A DNA stretch of 21,411 nt. Source: Chromera velia (lineage: Eukaryota; Sar; Chromeraceae). Shown here piece after piece: positions 1 to 7,998 of this stretch. Both the position numbers and the translations under genes were made by a program. The stretch lies in assembly GCA_018398765.1 (NCBI GenBank), contig JAHBMJ010001079.1, forward strand, positions 1 through 21,411, in the 5' to 3' direction. Within the stretch, counting starts at the first letter, position 1. Each line of letters starts with the position of its first letter. The notes under the pieces were generated by a model, which saw nothing but the letters and a program-made list of their open reading frames with translations, was not told where the DNA came from and did no database searches.

Positions 1-1
1 T

Positions 2-11
<10 letters not shown>

Positions 12-60
<49 letters not shown>
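12..60. repeat. (GA)n microsatellite
   Basis: A pure GA dinucleotide run follows a short CA run at the left edge of the window. It may continue outside the window. No gene is visible between it and position 349. Confidence 0.95.
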
Positions 61-62
<2 letters not shown>

Positions 63-349
63 CTCTTTCTTTTAAGTTCTCACATTCTTCCGTTTTGACA
101 CACAATGGCACGAAAGTCCATCCCACCCGTCTCTATGTTTTCTCAATCACACCCTTTTCCGTCTCGCTCTCTCTGTTTCGTTTCGCTTTGAAAGTCATCT
201 CTCCCCAGTGTCTTGTTCTTACCATTTCATGCATGCAACTGTGATTCACTTGAAGAGTATATAGGGTTTGCGCACACTGAATCGGTTGTCAAAAAAAGTG
301 CACCACTGCTGCACCACAGAGTCAGTCATTCAAATTAAAACTGCTGCAC

Positions 350-673
350 TCAGTTTTCACGTGACTCGTCACCTGACTCACCCTCGTCGCATTTGAAATC
401 TGATCGAAACGTCCCAGCCCACGAGCTCAGAAGAGCTGCATCCTCCTTTTTTTTGGGACCGAAAAGCTTGGGTACAACACCGGCAAGCCAAGTCAACGCG
501 TCGTGCGGTAACCAGCTGGACATTGCACCTTGCCTCCATGGTGAAAGCTGTTGAGTCAAACCGGGATATCCACTCGTGAGATGCGAGCAGAGATAGGCAA
601 TCTGGAGCCATTCCTTCACACTGAGGCCTCTTTCAGTGAGGTTCTGCTTGTACCATTCATCCTCGTTCTTCTG
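350..673 (-). pseudogene. exon-like coding fragment, unknown protein
   Basis: The minus strand is open for about 108 codons to a stop at 350. The translation has protein-like composition: a tryptophan-rich start (KNEDEWYKQNLTERG, then VKEWLQIAYLCSHL), a central WLPHDALTWLAGVV stretch, a KKK run and an acidic tail ending DEGESGDESREN. The only upstream Met codons lie in a TGCATGCATGCATGCAT run, an unlikely place for a real start. The run is followed by ATTCCAG, which would serve as a splice acceptor at about 674, so I read this as a 3'-terminal exon or a relic of one. I found no convincing upstream exon between 690 and 1227 and do not recognise the family. It could also be a chance open frame. 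Confidence 0.35.
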
Positions 674-1227
674 GAATGCATGCATGCATGCACCCGCTTT
701 AATTAATTATCTGACGCAAGCAAGCTTGCGAACGGCCCCGAAAAGCAAGAAAAATGAGAACTGCACGATTGACGCACGCCGGCCAGCCGTCGCGCCGATC
801 CCCCCCCTCCCCCCCGGGAAAAGCCGTGGAACCCCCCCTCCCCCGGGAAAAAAACCCGGGGGTATGCTCTAACGCACGCATAGCACAAATTCAGCCTTTT
901 TGTGGTCGCTTTCCGGGGCCACCCATATCTGACGCACGCATGCATGGCGACGGGTTGAAGTCGGGTTCACGCTTTTCTAGACCATTTGGGCGGGATCTTT
1001 CCGGGGCCTTTTTTTGGTGAAAGACAGCGTACATGCATGGGCTGGGGTATTTTTGTTTTGTAAGTGCCCCCCGCTTCACTTTCCAGGGCCATGAAATCGT
1101 GTGGCCGGCATGCAGCTAATCTAGACCTAAAATGCAAATTTCTGCACTCTTGATGCTCCTGAGGAGCATGCCGTAGCCCCAGTGAAGGGGGGATATCGGG
1201 GGTCCCGGATAATCCCGGATTATCTAA
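674..1227. other. gene-free spacer with TGCATGCA motifs and GC hairpin
   Basis: No supportable gene. It holds TGCATGC copies near 676-690, 938-946 and 1107, C-rich tracts at 800-845, the hairpin at 840-862, and a short palindrome of the GATAATCC/GGATTATC type near 1208-1224, just outside the transposon to its right. Confidence 0.5.
840..862. repeat. GC-rich hairpin with A7 loop
   Basis: CCCCCGGG and CCCGGGGG form a perfect 8-bp inverted repeat around seven A residues. A related CCCCCCGGGAAAA lies 25 bp upstream, so the hairpin may have grown from a small direct repeat. Function unknown. Confidence 0.7.
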
Positions 1228-1235
1228 CTTATAAC
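1228..1235. other. left 8-bp target-site duplication
   Basis: CTTATAAC lies immediately outside the left terminal inverted repeat. The identical octamer is at 2747-2754, immediately outside the right one. Confidence 0.75.
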
Positions 1236-1258
1236 TACCCCCAAGAAGCCTTCCTATG
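1236..1258 (+). repeat. left terminal inverted repeat
   Basis: It begins TACCCCCAAGAAG and ends TTCCTATG. It pairs with 2724-2746 on the opposite strand with mismatches at positions 7 and 14. Confidence 0.75.
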
Positions 1259-1316
1259 ACCCTATGGTCTGTCAATCAAACTCCAGGCTTTGGCAGCCTA
1301 GCGCTTTCGGTGCCAG

Positions 1317-1400
1317 GGCTTTGATGATAGAAAGCTCATTCTTTCTAGTATGCAATATCGTCAAGGCTCTGATAACAGAAAGCTAATTCTTTCTAGTATG
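1317..1400 (+). repeat. 36-bp subterminal direct repeat pair
   Basis: Copies at 1317-1352 and 1365-1400 (period 48) share GGCT-TGAT-A-AGAAAGCT-ATTCTTTCTAGTATG. Each copy contains a small hairpin, AGAAAG...CTTTCT. The position about 80 bp inside the left end of the element suggests a binding region for the transposase. Confidence 0.8.
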
Positions 1401-1566
1401 GAAGTCTATTGTAGCTTAAAGATATTATAACCTAATTTAATCTAGTTTAACCTAGTTTTATAATATTTTAATACTCTCTTATAGTATCTGCTATAATCAA
1501 CTTAAATATGTAAAATAACAAAAAAAAAAATATTGATTTTAATCAGTTTGAATCTGTCAGTCTTAG
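1401..1566. other. AT-rich internal segment of the element
   Basis: Strongly AT-rich with repeated CTAATTTAATCTAG / CTAGTTTAACCTAG-like words and a poly-A run at about 1520. No coding potential on either strand. It lies just past the stop of the minus-strand relic. Confidence 0.5.
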
Positions 1567-2310
1567 TCAGTCTTCATTTAGGAATTCTAGATCCATGGAC
1601 TCTGCGTGCAGCAGGGCGATATCATTATCATCATCATCAAAGTCTGTAGCCCCCCCTCCTTCGCTACCACTATATTCGCTCGTCGCCCGGACAAACAAAA
1701 TAGCCTTTGCTTTCGCTTTGTTTTTTGCCTTAGCCTTTGCTTTTACTTTCACTTTTCCTTTTGCTTGCGCTCTTTGTCCTCTTGCTTGAGTGCGTGAAAA
1801 GAAGTGGAGAACACTGACCGCGGATGCAGTTCTTCGACATGCATGCATACAGAACGATTGAGTCAGCCAGTGAAAAAGAAACGGACCCATCCAGTTGGCC
1901 ATCAATCCCCGCGATGCTCCAGAAGGAGGACTCTTTTCCCGCACAGAGGGGGGGGCGGTCCGTTTCCGAGACTGCGTGTCAGCCTCCTGTACCGAAGGTG
2001 CCTTTTGCTAAGATTCCGCTTTCTGTCAGCCCCCTCCAAGCCGCTTCAAAAAAAAAGTCTTCAATTCGTCGGCTTGTCGAACATGTCGAAGCTTCAGAGC
2101 TTCAAATTCCTTTCGGGGTTGAAAGTACTTCTCAATGTGCTCTGTGGATTCCACCTCCAACGTCTTCAGAAAGAACTCTAAAACTGACTCCGCAAGGGCC
2201 GCATCTTCAAGGAAGTTCGACACAGCGATTCGCAAACGAGCGTCAAAAGGCAGGCTGGATATTTTGGAAAAAGAAAAGTACACAGACAGTGTCATGGTCA
2301 GATCGAATTC
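1567..2310 (-). pseudogene. decayed coding sequence inside the transposon, unknown protein
   Basis: Two minus-strand pieces look protein-coding. The upstream piece (about 2310 to 2026) reads DARLRIAVSNFLEDAALAES, then VLEFFLKTLEVES, then HVRQADELKTFFLKRL: amphipathic helices ending at an in-frame stop. The downstream piece (about 1810 to 1567) has Lys/Ala-rich low complexity (KAKAKAKNKAKAKA), then TSEYSGSEGGGATDF and a DDDDND acidic tail, ending SMDLEFLNED. Next to the Lys/Ala run another frame is also plausible (LKQEDKERKQKEK before a stop), which suggests frameshifts. I found no clean intron joining the pieces. It could be a transposase relic or a captured host-gene fragment; I do not recognise the family. 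Confidence 0.4.
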
Positions 2311-2472
2311 GCCATGCAGCCTAAGGATAGGTGCTAACCATAGCGGACCGATATACAGTAACAAACCAGAAGACTGGGACGTTTTTCAGATAGCTTTTGC
2401 ACCTTTGTGCATGCATGCATTAATACGTACAACTGCAAAAGCCACATGCATGTGGGCTGTGGGGCGTCACGT

Positions 2473-2690
2473 ACGGTCGGGCTTTGGTAGGCCCGCGCAT
2501 TCGGCACGGTCGGGCTTTGGCATGGCCGCGCCTTCGGCACGGTCGGGCTTTGGTAGGCCCGCGCCTTCGGTGCGGTCGGGCTTTGACAGGCCCGCACCTT
2601 CGGCGTGGTCAGGCTTTGGTAGGCCCGCGCCTTCGGCACGGTCGGGCTTTGACAGGCCTGCGCCTTCGGCGCGGTCGGGCTTTGGCGAAG
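2473..2690 (+). repeat. 33-bp minisatellite, about 6.5 units
   Basis: Unit boundaries fall at 2473, 2506, 2539, 2572, 2605, 2638 and 2671 (the last partial). The unit begins (A/G)(C/T)GGTC(G/A)GGCTTTG and ends TTCGG(C/T). Substitutions occur but no length changes, so the plus strand can be read as an 11-residue repeat (RSGFGRPAPSA). That open frame is the antisense of the coding relic and ends at the inverted repeat, so I treat the array as a subterminal repeat of the transposon rather than a protein. Confidence 0.9.
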
Positions 2691-2723
2691 GCGCCCGGGC
2701 TTTGACGGCCGCTCCGGATCAAC

Positions 2724-2746
2724 CATAGGAAGCCTTCTTAGGGGTA
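2724..2746 (-). repeat. right terminal inverted repeat
   Basis: Reverse complement begins TACCCCTAAGAAGG and ends TTCCTATG, matching 1236-1258. It is followed directly by the CTTATAAC duplication at 2747-2754. Confidence 0.75.
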
Positions 2747-2754
2747 CTTATAAC

Positions 2755-3298
2755 TAAAAATTAACTAAAATTAACTAGAAAACTAGCTGGTTTAAAATAG
2801 TTACTCATAGTTATAGTGAATCAGTCACCAAACTCTGTAGAATGCACATCCTTCATCTTTTAGCTCGTCTTTTAGTTTTTAAAGTTAATTTCTCTTTTTT
2901 TCCCTAGTGCTTTTAAAAAAAAGAAAAAAATGATTGAATCATACATTATGAATATATCTGGTTAGTGCAATGTTTACAGTAGCTAGTCAATGTGGAAGCT
3001 CAATTAAGCTCGATACGCATGGTATACGCCAGAGACATTTGGCGAAAAAAGACTTAACCAACAGTGTTTAACACTGTGTGCATCACTCATACAATAGTTA
3101 CTCCTCATCTTTTATCTCTCTTTCTATCTCCCTGTTTGAGATAAACTCTTAACTCTATAGTGCAAACAAAAGAGGGTGTATGTGTCGGCCTCGATCTTTT
3201 TCTTCCAGAATTGTATATCTATCTGCCTCTTTCTCCCTTTCGCTCTCTATCTCTCCCTGAAACTTCGTTTGCTAAAAATTGCCACCTGTCTGCTCCCT
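2755..3298. other. AT-rich gene-free spacer
   Basis: It has repeated TTAACTA words just outside the transposon, a T-run/A-run stretch near 2890-2930 and no open frame with protein-like composition. Confidence 0.5.
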
Positions 3299-3311
3299 CG
3301 CACACACACAC

Positions 3312-3365
<54 letters not shown>

Positions 3366-3500
3366 ATACATACACATACACATACACATAGAGAGAGAGA
3401 GAGAGAGATAGAGAGAGAGAGGGAGAGAGAGAGATAGAGAGAGAGGGGGGGAGAGAGACACAGAGAGAGCGAAAGCTAGAGAAAGAGAGAGAGAGAGACT

Positions 3501-3547
<47 letters not shown>

Positions 3548-3570
3548 AGACAAAGACAAAGAGAAAGAGA
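3299..3570. repeat. compound (CA)n-(TA)n-(CA)n-(GA)n microsatellite
   Basis: CA and TA runs (3299-3390) pass directly into an imperfect purine tract of GA repeats (3391 to about 3570). The CA/TA part alternates purine and pyrimidine; the GA part is all purine on the plus strand. Any reading frames here are repeat artefacts. Confidence 0.95.
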
Positions 3571-3673
3571 GTGAGTGAGTTCACACTCTCACCGCTATAT
3601 CACATGCATACATAAGCATGCACATTATTCAGACTGACAAGTACACACAAGTACACATCGCACACGTACGGAT

Positions 3674-3674
3674 G

Positions 3675-3721
<47 letters not shown>
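3674..3721. repeat. (GA)n microsatellite
   Basis: An almost pure GA run with the same strand polarity as the preceding tract, separated from it by about 100 bp of unique sequence. Confidence 0.95.
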
Positions 3722-3723
<2 letters not shown>

Positions 3724-4146
3724 GGAGATAAGATAGGGATGTGCTAAGGAATGTCTCCTTTCCTTCAAAGTTCCTTTCACTTCATTCACACTGTCAGATT
3801 GATACACAGAACATTCAAAATTGTGCAGTGAAAAAAGAGGCAGTGATCCCAAAGCAGGCAAGCAACCCAGAGAATTACCAGAATTATATTCTAAAGAGTT
3901 TCGAGTGTGATTTCAAGCAGGCAGACCTTAGTGCACCGCCTGGTAGTCGCACAAAGAAATATGCAGGCGAACATATACCAAGAGACAACCATAGACAGGC
4001 CCTACAGTAGAGTGGAGCAGGACTGTTACAGAGCCTTTCAGGGGAAGCTTTCACATACGCGCAAAGACAGACGAAGCAGAAAGGCTGACACAATGAAATA
4101 TATCATGGATGCAGTCCTGCTAGAGCCTTAAAGCACAGGCTACCCA

Positions 4147-4149
<3 letters not shown>
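3722..4149. other. gene-free spacer
   Basis: Unique sequence between microsatellites. Short open frames occur on both strands, but none has protein-like composition or convincing splice sites. Confidence 0.5.

Positions 4150-4183
<34 letters not shown>
4150..4183. repeat. (CT)n microsatellite
   Basis: A CT run, opposite in strand polarity to the GA runs to its left. It is followed at 4200-4243 by an imperfect GGGCAGGCAAGCA-type repeat. Confidence 0.95.
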
Positions 4184-4184
<1 letters not shown>

Positions 4185-4338
4185 ACAATTAATTTTAAAT
4201 GGGCAGGCAGGCAAGCAGGTGGGCAAGCAGGCGGGCACACAGGCTATGTATCTATTTCAGGGGAGGGGAATTTTTTGTAGACAGCAAGACATATCAGAAA
4301 TTGTGATAGTCTGTCGCCGCCAGTCGATCAGTGGGTTA

Positions 4339-4458
4339 AGTCAGTCAGTCAGCCAGTCAGTCAGTCAGTCAGTTAATCAGTCAGTCAGTCAGTCAGTTAG
4401 TCAGTCAGTCAGTCAGTCAGTCAGTCAGTCAGTCAGTCAGTCAGTCAGTCAGTCAGTC
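4339..4458. repeat. (TCAG)n tetranucleotide repeat, about 120 bp
   Basis: Nearly perfect TCAG/CAGT repeats with three or four single-base variants (CCAG, TTAA, TTAG). A 4-bp unit returns to frame every 12 bp, so it reads as SVSQ repeats in a plus frame; I do not call this a gene. Confidence 0.95.
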
Positions 4459-4586
4459 TTTTGCCCTTGTGATTCTCTTCGCAGCACTCCTGCACTCAAT
4501 CGACATGCATCCGGTTACTCAAAGGAGACGAATTTTAATACAGAAATAGGGATACAGAACAATATGGAATGAAGAAAGACTGACAG

Positions 4587-4802
4587 AAACAGAGTGGACT
4601 CCAAAGAAGGACTTAGTGGAATTCAAAGTGACTTTTAAATTTACTATATTCTAGCTTCATTATGAAGTAAAACTAGGTTATTTAAAGCAATGTAAAGTTT
4701 TTTAGAGCATGTAAAATCGTTATTTCTGTGCAAATCTGCTCAAATGTGCTCAAAAGACTGGTTAATTAGCTAAGGTACATGGTGGGAAAAATTACGATCA
4801 CT
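4587..4802 (+). repeat. left 216-bp terminal inverted repeat
   Basis: It runs from AAACAGAGTGG to TTACGATCAC. AT-rich, with the landmark TGCTCAAAAGACTGGTTAAT near its inner end that recurs on the other strand in the right arm. Confidence 0.85.
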
Positions 4803-5176
4803 GTGATTTTACATCAGGAATTATTGTGATTTTACTTTAATCAACTGAAAAAAATTAAAAATATTTGGAGTTAGAATTAGTGTTAGAGTCAACATGGTCC
4901 CGTTTTCACATATTCTGAACCTTGGGCCAGGGGGGTCAAACCCCCCCGCCGCCAGGTCCAGACATGGGCTCATCGTGGGTTTAGGAGGCGCCGCCATAGG
5001 GCCAGAGGGGGTGGCGGCACCCTGCCCCTTCGACGCACGCAGCCAACTTTGCCTCTGTTGGCCAATAATCGGGTCTGAAGTCTCTTGTCTATCTTGAAGG
5101 TCCACAGGTTCAAAACTGCGGAGTCCTGAACCTCTGAGTAAACAGACTTTTCCCACATAAATGTTGCCATAAAAAG

Positions 5177-5225
5177 CGCTCTGTCAGACGTCTTCTGATG
5201 GTGTTAGAAGATGTCTGACAGAGCG
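5177..5225 (+). repeat. 20-bp stem-loop (perfect as RNA)
   Basis: Arms 5177-5196 and 5206-5225 pair over all 20 positions around a 9-nt loop (GATGGTGTT). The only non-Watson-Crick pair is a G-T that becomes G-U if the plus strand is transcribed. Flanking AAAA and TTTT extend it imperfectly. It lies inside the long-TIR element, 85 bp before the ATG of the possible small gene. It may be a nested miniature element, an RNA processing hairpin, or a cruciform. Confidence 0.8.
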
Positions 5226-5309
5226 TTTTCTTGGTTTTAACTTTTTTTTCGGGAGTGCACTTTCGGGGCTCTAGAGGAGACGGGTGTTGCTTGGTCTCCT
5301 CGGGTCGGC

Positions 5310-5766
5310 ATGAAGTGGAGCTTGGAGGTGGATCCAGTGGACATCAGCCGTCTTAGTCTTGTTTTCAACATCTTCCTACTTGCTGCTTCTCCTCCTGTTC
5401 AAGCGGGGAAGGGCTGCCGGCCTTATCTAGGTATTAAAGTACTGCTGCCCTCATCGCTCTCCTTACTCTTTCCTTGCAGGTCACAGTCTTGGGAGCCCCG
5501 GAGTCAACCTCCAGGTCAGCCTGTCTGGACCCGCTGCTTCTTAGGCTCTTAGTTTTTTCTTTGGGACCTTGTGCGTGCAGAATAAGCTGGATAGAAGTGC
5601 TTCCTTGACTGCACAAAGTGTGAATGCCTGTCCCTCCATGTTTGCAGGTGTTGGTGGACGGAGACTTGGAAACATCTGCAGGTCAGTTAAGGAAGCGCGG
5701 CTTGCTCTCTCGTTTTGTATGATGATTTGCTTAGCATCCAGCTTCTTTATTCTCCTAAGAGCTTGA
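5310..5766 (+). CDS. possible three-exon small gene inside the element
   Basis: A spliced reading is possible: exon 1 5310-5430 (MKWSLEVDPVDISRLS...), a 49-nt intron (GTATTA...CCTTGCAG) with a pyrimidine tract, exon 2 5480-5514, a 66-nt intron (GTCAGC...CGTGCAG), and exon 3 5581-5766. Phases match throughout and give 113 residues with a hydrophobic C-terminus (LALSFCMMICLASSFFILL). Against it, the introns are much shorter than the 469-bp one elsewhere in the window, the protein is unrecognised, and the minus strand of the same area (6079-5789) also has an open frame of comparable quality. Only one strand, or neither, is likely to be real. Confidence 0.25.
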
Positions 5767-5788
5767 CAGAAATGCACAAGGGAGGTCA

Positions 5789-6079
5789 CTGAGAGAGGGT
5801 CGATAGAGAGTCTGCTGGAGCCTCCATTTTTTGACTGCCTCTTCTGAAGCTTTGCACAGCTCTCAGTCGTGCCAGACATTTTTTCACCCAGACTAATCGC
5901 TCAGCTTTCATATATTTGAATGTCTTCCACTTGCTCCGTGTGTGTGAGTCTTTCAAAGCGGTCCATACTATCCCGACGCAAGTGTTCTTTACTTGCTCAT
6001 CCTTTCTCATTTGTGGCACTCCGTACTGGTCTCTCTCTGAACATCTGGATCTACTTACAGACCTGTCCTTCTTTTTCAC
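5789..6079 (-). pseudogene. alternative minus-strand coding relic in the element
   Basis: A 97-codon open frame rich in Lys/Arg/Trp (RSKWKTFKYMKAERLVWVKK, then CLARLRAVQSFRRGSQKMEAP). A second minus-strand frame (5879-5541) overlaps its end and continues with SLVHFCQALRRIKKLDAKQI. The frame change would need an intron or an indel. This may be the remains of the element's own gene; no family recognised. Confidence 0.25.
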
Positions 6080-6391
6080 AGTTTCTCATTGACACACGCA
6101 GAATGAGTTGCAAGCTTTTACGCCATGTAGTATGAGACTCAGTTCTTTGTGAATAGAATTATGTTGTCTTTGTGCTCTGTTCTTCGGAATCCTCTCCGAT
6201 CCCTGCTGACCATCTCCTGTCCAGTCTGACCAACCTAGCTGTGAAGCCTTCCTTTCTGCACTGTTTCCCCTGCAGAAGAAGCAATTCTTTGTACTTGATT
6301 GGCAGCGCTAAACGTTGCTGTTGAGCATATCCATTAGTGTTATGCCTGTATATTTCTTTGCAGGTAATATTCACTAACTTCCACGTGCCGT

Positions 6392-6607
6392 GGTGATCAT
6401 AATTTTTCCTACCATACACCTTAGCTAATCAACCAGTCTTTTGAGCACATTTGAGCAGATTTGCACAAAAGTAACGATTTTACATACTCTAAAAAACTTT
6501 AGATTGCTTCAAATAACCTAGTTTTACTTTATAATGAAGTTAGAATACAGTAAATTTAAAAGTCACTTTGAATTCCACTAAGTCCTACTTTGGAGTTCAC
6601 TCTGTTC
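6392..6607 (-). repeat. right 216-bp terminal inverted repeat
   Basis: Reverse complement of the left arm at roughly 92% identity with no gaps. The outer end is CACTCTGTTC. Confidence 0.85.
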
Positions 6608-7998
6608 AGAGCACATAAAGACAAAGCCACGCTATAAACTGGCATCCAAGACCATAAATACCAGAAAGATTTGTCTACAGGGGCACCGTATATCAAAACG
6701 AGTATCGTGTACAGCATTTTGGAAGGATCCTTTAAGACAGACATGTAGACGGACAGAGATGGAACAGGCCTACTCATTTATTACCCAATCACATAAGGAT
6801 TCACAGCCCAATGTCAGTACAGACAGGAAATCGTATATACTGGCACGCTCAAAGAGAGTGAAGAGAGCTGGAGGAAAACTGAAGGCGCCCACGTTCAACA
6901 GCTCTTGGTAAAGAGTCGCATGCGTGTGTTAGCTGACTAACTGTCTCTGACTGTCTTCTTTTGCTTTATGGATCAAGGCAGATAAACAGAAAGAATACAA
7001 AGACAAGACCAGGTTGACCACTGACCTTTCTTTGGAGCAGGACAGGTGGGGACCTGACCAAAGGCCAGATCTGCTTGGTCTGCAAACAATATGAAACTGG
7101 CAGCTTAGTGACAGATTCAGACGCATGGAGATGGTGTTCGAAGTGTAGTGTTTTCACCTAGCTCTCGGTTTCCATTCACTCACTCTCACGCCCACGTTCA
7201 CCATTAAGATCAAGATTTCCCTCATCTGCTCACTATAGTCTATCATCATTGCCTGACAGTCTGAGATAAAAGTCATAAGATACGACAATTAAATATGTGA
7301 TTGAGGGTTTTTTCATGCATGCCGCACAATTAAATATAATTAATGATGCCCGCGGTCGAATTTAATCATGCATACACAAAATTTTTACTGTCCGGTCCCG
7401 TAACGCGTTTGCGACCCGAAATATGAGGAAGTTTGTAAGTGGCACACATACGAAATTCAGTGCAGGGGGCGGGGCTCACCTTTACTTTTTTCCTTTCGGT
7501 TTGGGCTACAGATACCGTGGCTCGGGGGCCACGGCACAGGTGATGCCCACGCAGTCATCTCAGACGCGAGTATAGTATAGTAAGATATATGCATGCATCG
7601 CGGCCGCGGTGGCGCGCCCCGGGCCGGGGCCGGCGCCGCAATCGAAACACATTCGAAATTAACACAATTTAAATTGGATTGTGCATGTGTTTGATCGATC
7701 TCGATGCCATCGTCATCCATCATCCAGATCGATCGGTTTGGGAAGACGTACAGGGTGAGAATGCATGATAGAACGACACACAGACGATGAATCACGATTC
7801 GACGGCCGGCGCGACGGCCTTCCTGCAATTTAATGTCCGCGACGATGCAAGCTGTAAATTTATTAATATAACAGAAGAGAATTTTCCCACAGGCGGCCGT
7901 CTGATTGTCTGGACCCTGTCTCCCTGGCATCGCACGCCGGTTCCTTCCTTCACTGCGTGCAAAGCCGCCAAAGAGACTTCAACAAAAACACTCTTGCC
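6608..7998. promoter_or_regulatory. intergenic and probable promoter region of the MYND gene
   Basis: No supportable gene in 1.39 kb. Towards the gene it contains GCATGC-type palindromes near 7314 and 7590, AT-rich CAATTAAAT words near 7285-7330, a compact GC island at 7596-7640 (GCGGCCGCGG, GGCGCGCC, CCCGGGCC in series) and an AT-rich patch near 7855-7870. Clustered GCATGC motifs upstream of a start codon fit alveolate promoters (inference). A 157-codon minus-strand frame at 7457-7930 shows no protein character. Confidence 0.4.

Larger units (their letters stand above)
1236..2746. mobile_element. non-autonomous DNA transposon with 8-bp TSD (hAT-like)
   Basis: The two ends, 1236-1258 and 2724-2746, are inverted copies with two mismatches in 23 positions; both start TACCCC at the element boundary. 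They are bracketed by perfect CTTATAAC octamers. Short inverted repeats plus 8-bp duplications are typical of the hAT superfamily; the superfamily call rests on that alone, because I see no recognisable transposase. Inside are a 36-bp repeat pair near the left end, decayed minus-strand coding sequence in the middle and a 33-bp tandem repeat near the right end. Subterminal repeats are common in hAT elements. At 1.5 kb it is too short for a full transposase, so it is probably a deletion derivative or a carrier of captured host sequence. Confidence 0.7.
4587..6607. mobile_element. 2.0-kb element with about 216-bp terminal inverted repeats
   Basis: Positions 4587-4802 and 6392-6607 are inverted copies that align without gaps and differ at about 16 sites (roughly 92% identity by eye). 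The ends read (A/G)AACAGAGTG. Long inverted repeats of this kind occur in Mutator-like and foldback elements, but no target-site duplication is evident, so the class is open. The 1.59-kb interior is unlike the arms in composition. It holds a stem-loop (5177-5225) and short exon-like segments on both strands, with no recognisable transposase. Confidence 0.75.

Noticed and set aside
1317-1375. C/D-box snoRNA-like TGATGA...CTGA
   Set aside because: Boxes are too close, lack a terminal stem, and the sequence is one half of a direct repeat in a transposon.
2473-2690. CRISPR-like array
   Set aside because: The 33-bp units are contiguous with no spacers; the same is true of the 27-bp array at 19285-19417. 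Context is eukaryotic.
2135-2728. 197-codon plus-strand frame with RSGFGRPAPSA repeats
   Set aside because: It is antisense to a better coding relic, runs into the minisatellite and ends at the right end of the transposon; the openness is explained by the 33-bp period.
4219-4572. 117-codon frame with SVSQ repeats
   Set aside because: The repeat is the TCAG microsatellite; flanks show no protein character or splice support.
7457-7930. 157-codon minus-strand frame upstream of the MYND gene
   Set aside because: No recognisable domain, composition follows the GC island and motif repeats; likely chance openness.
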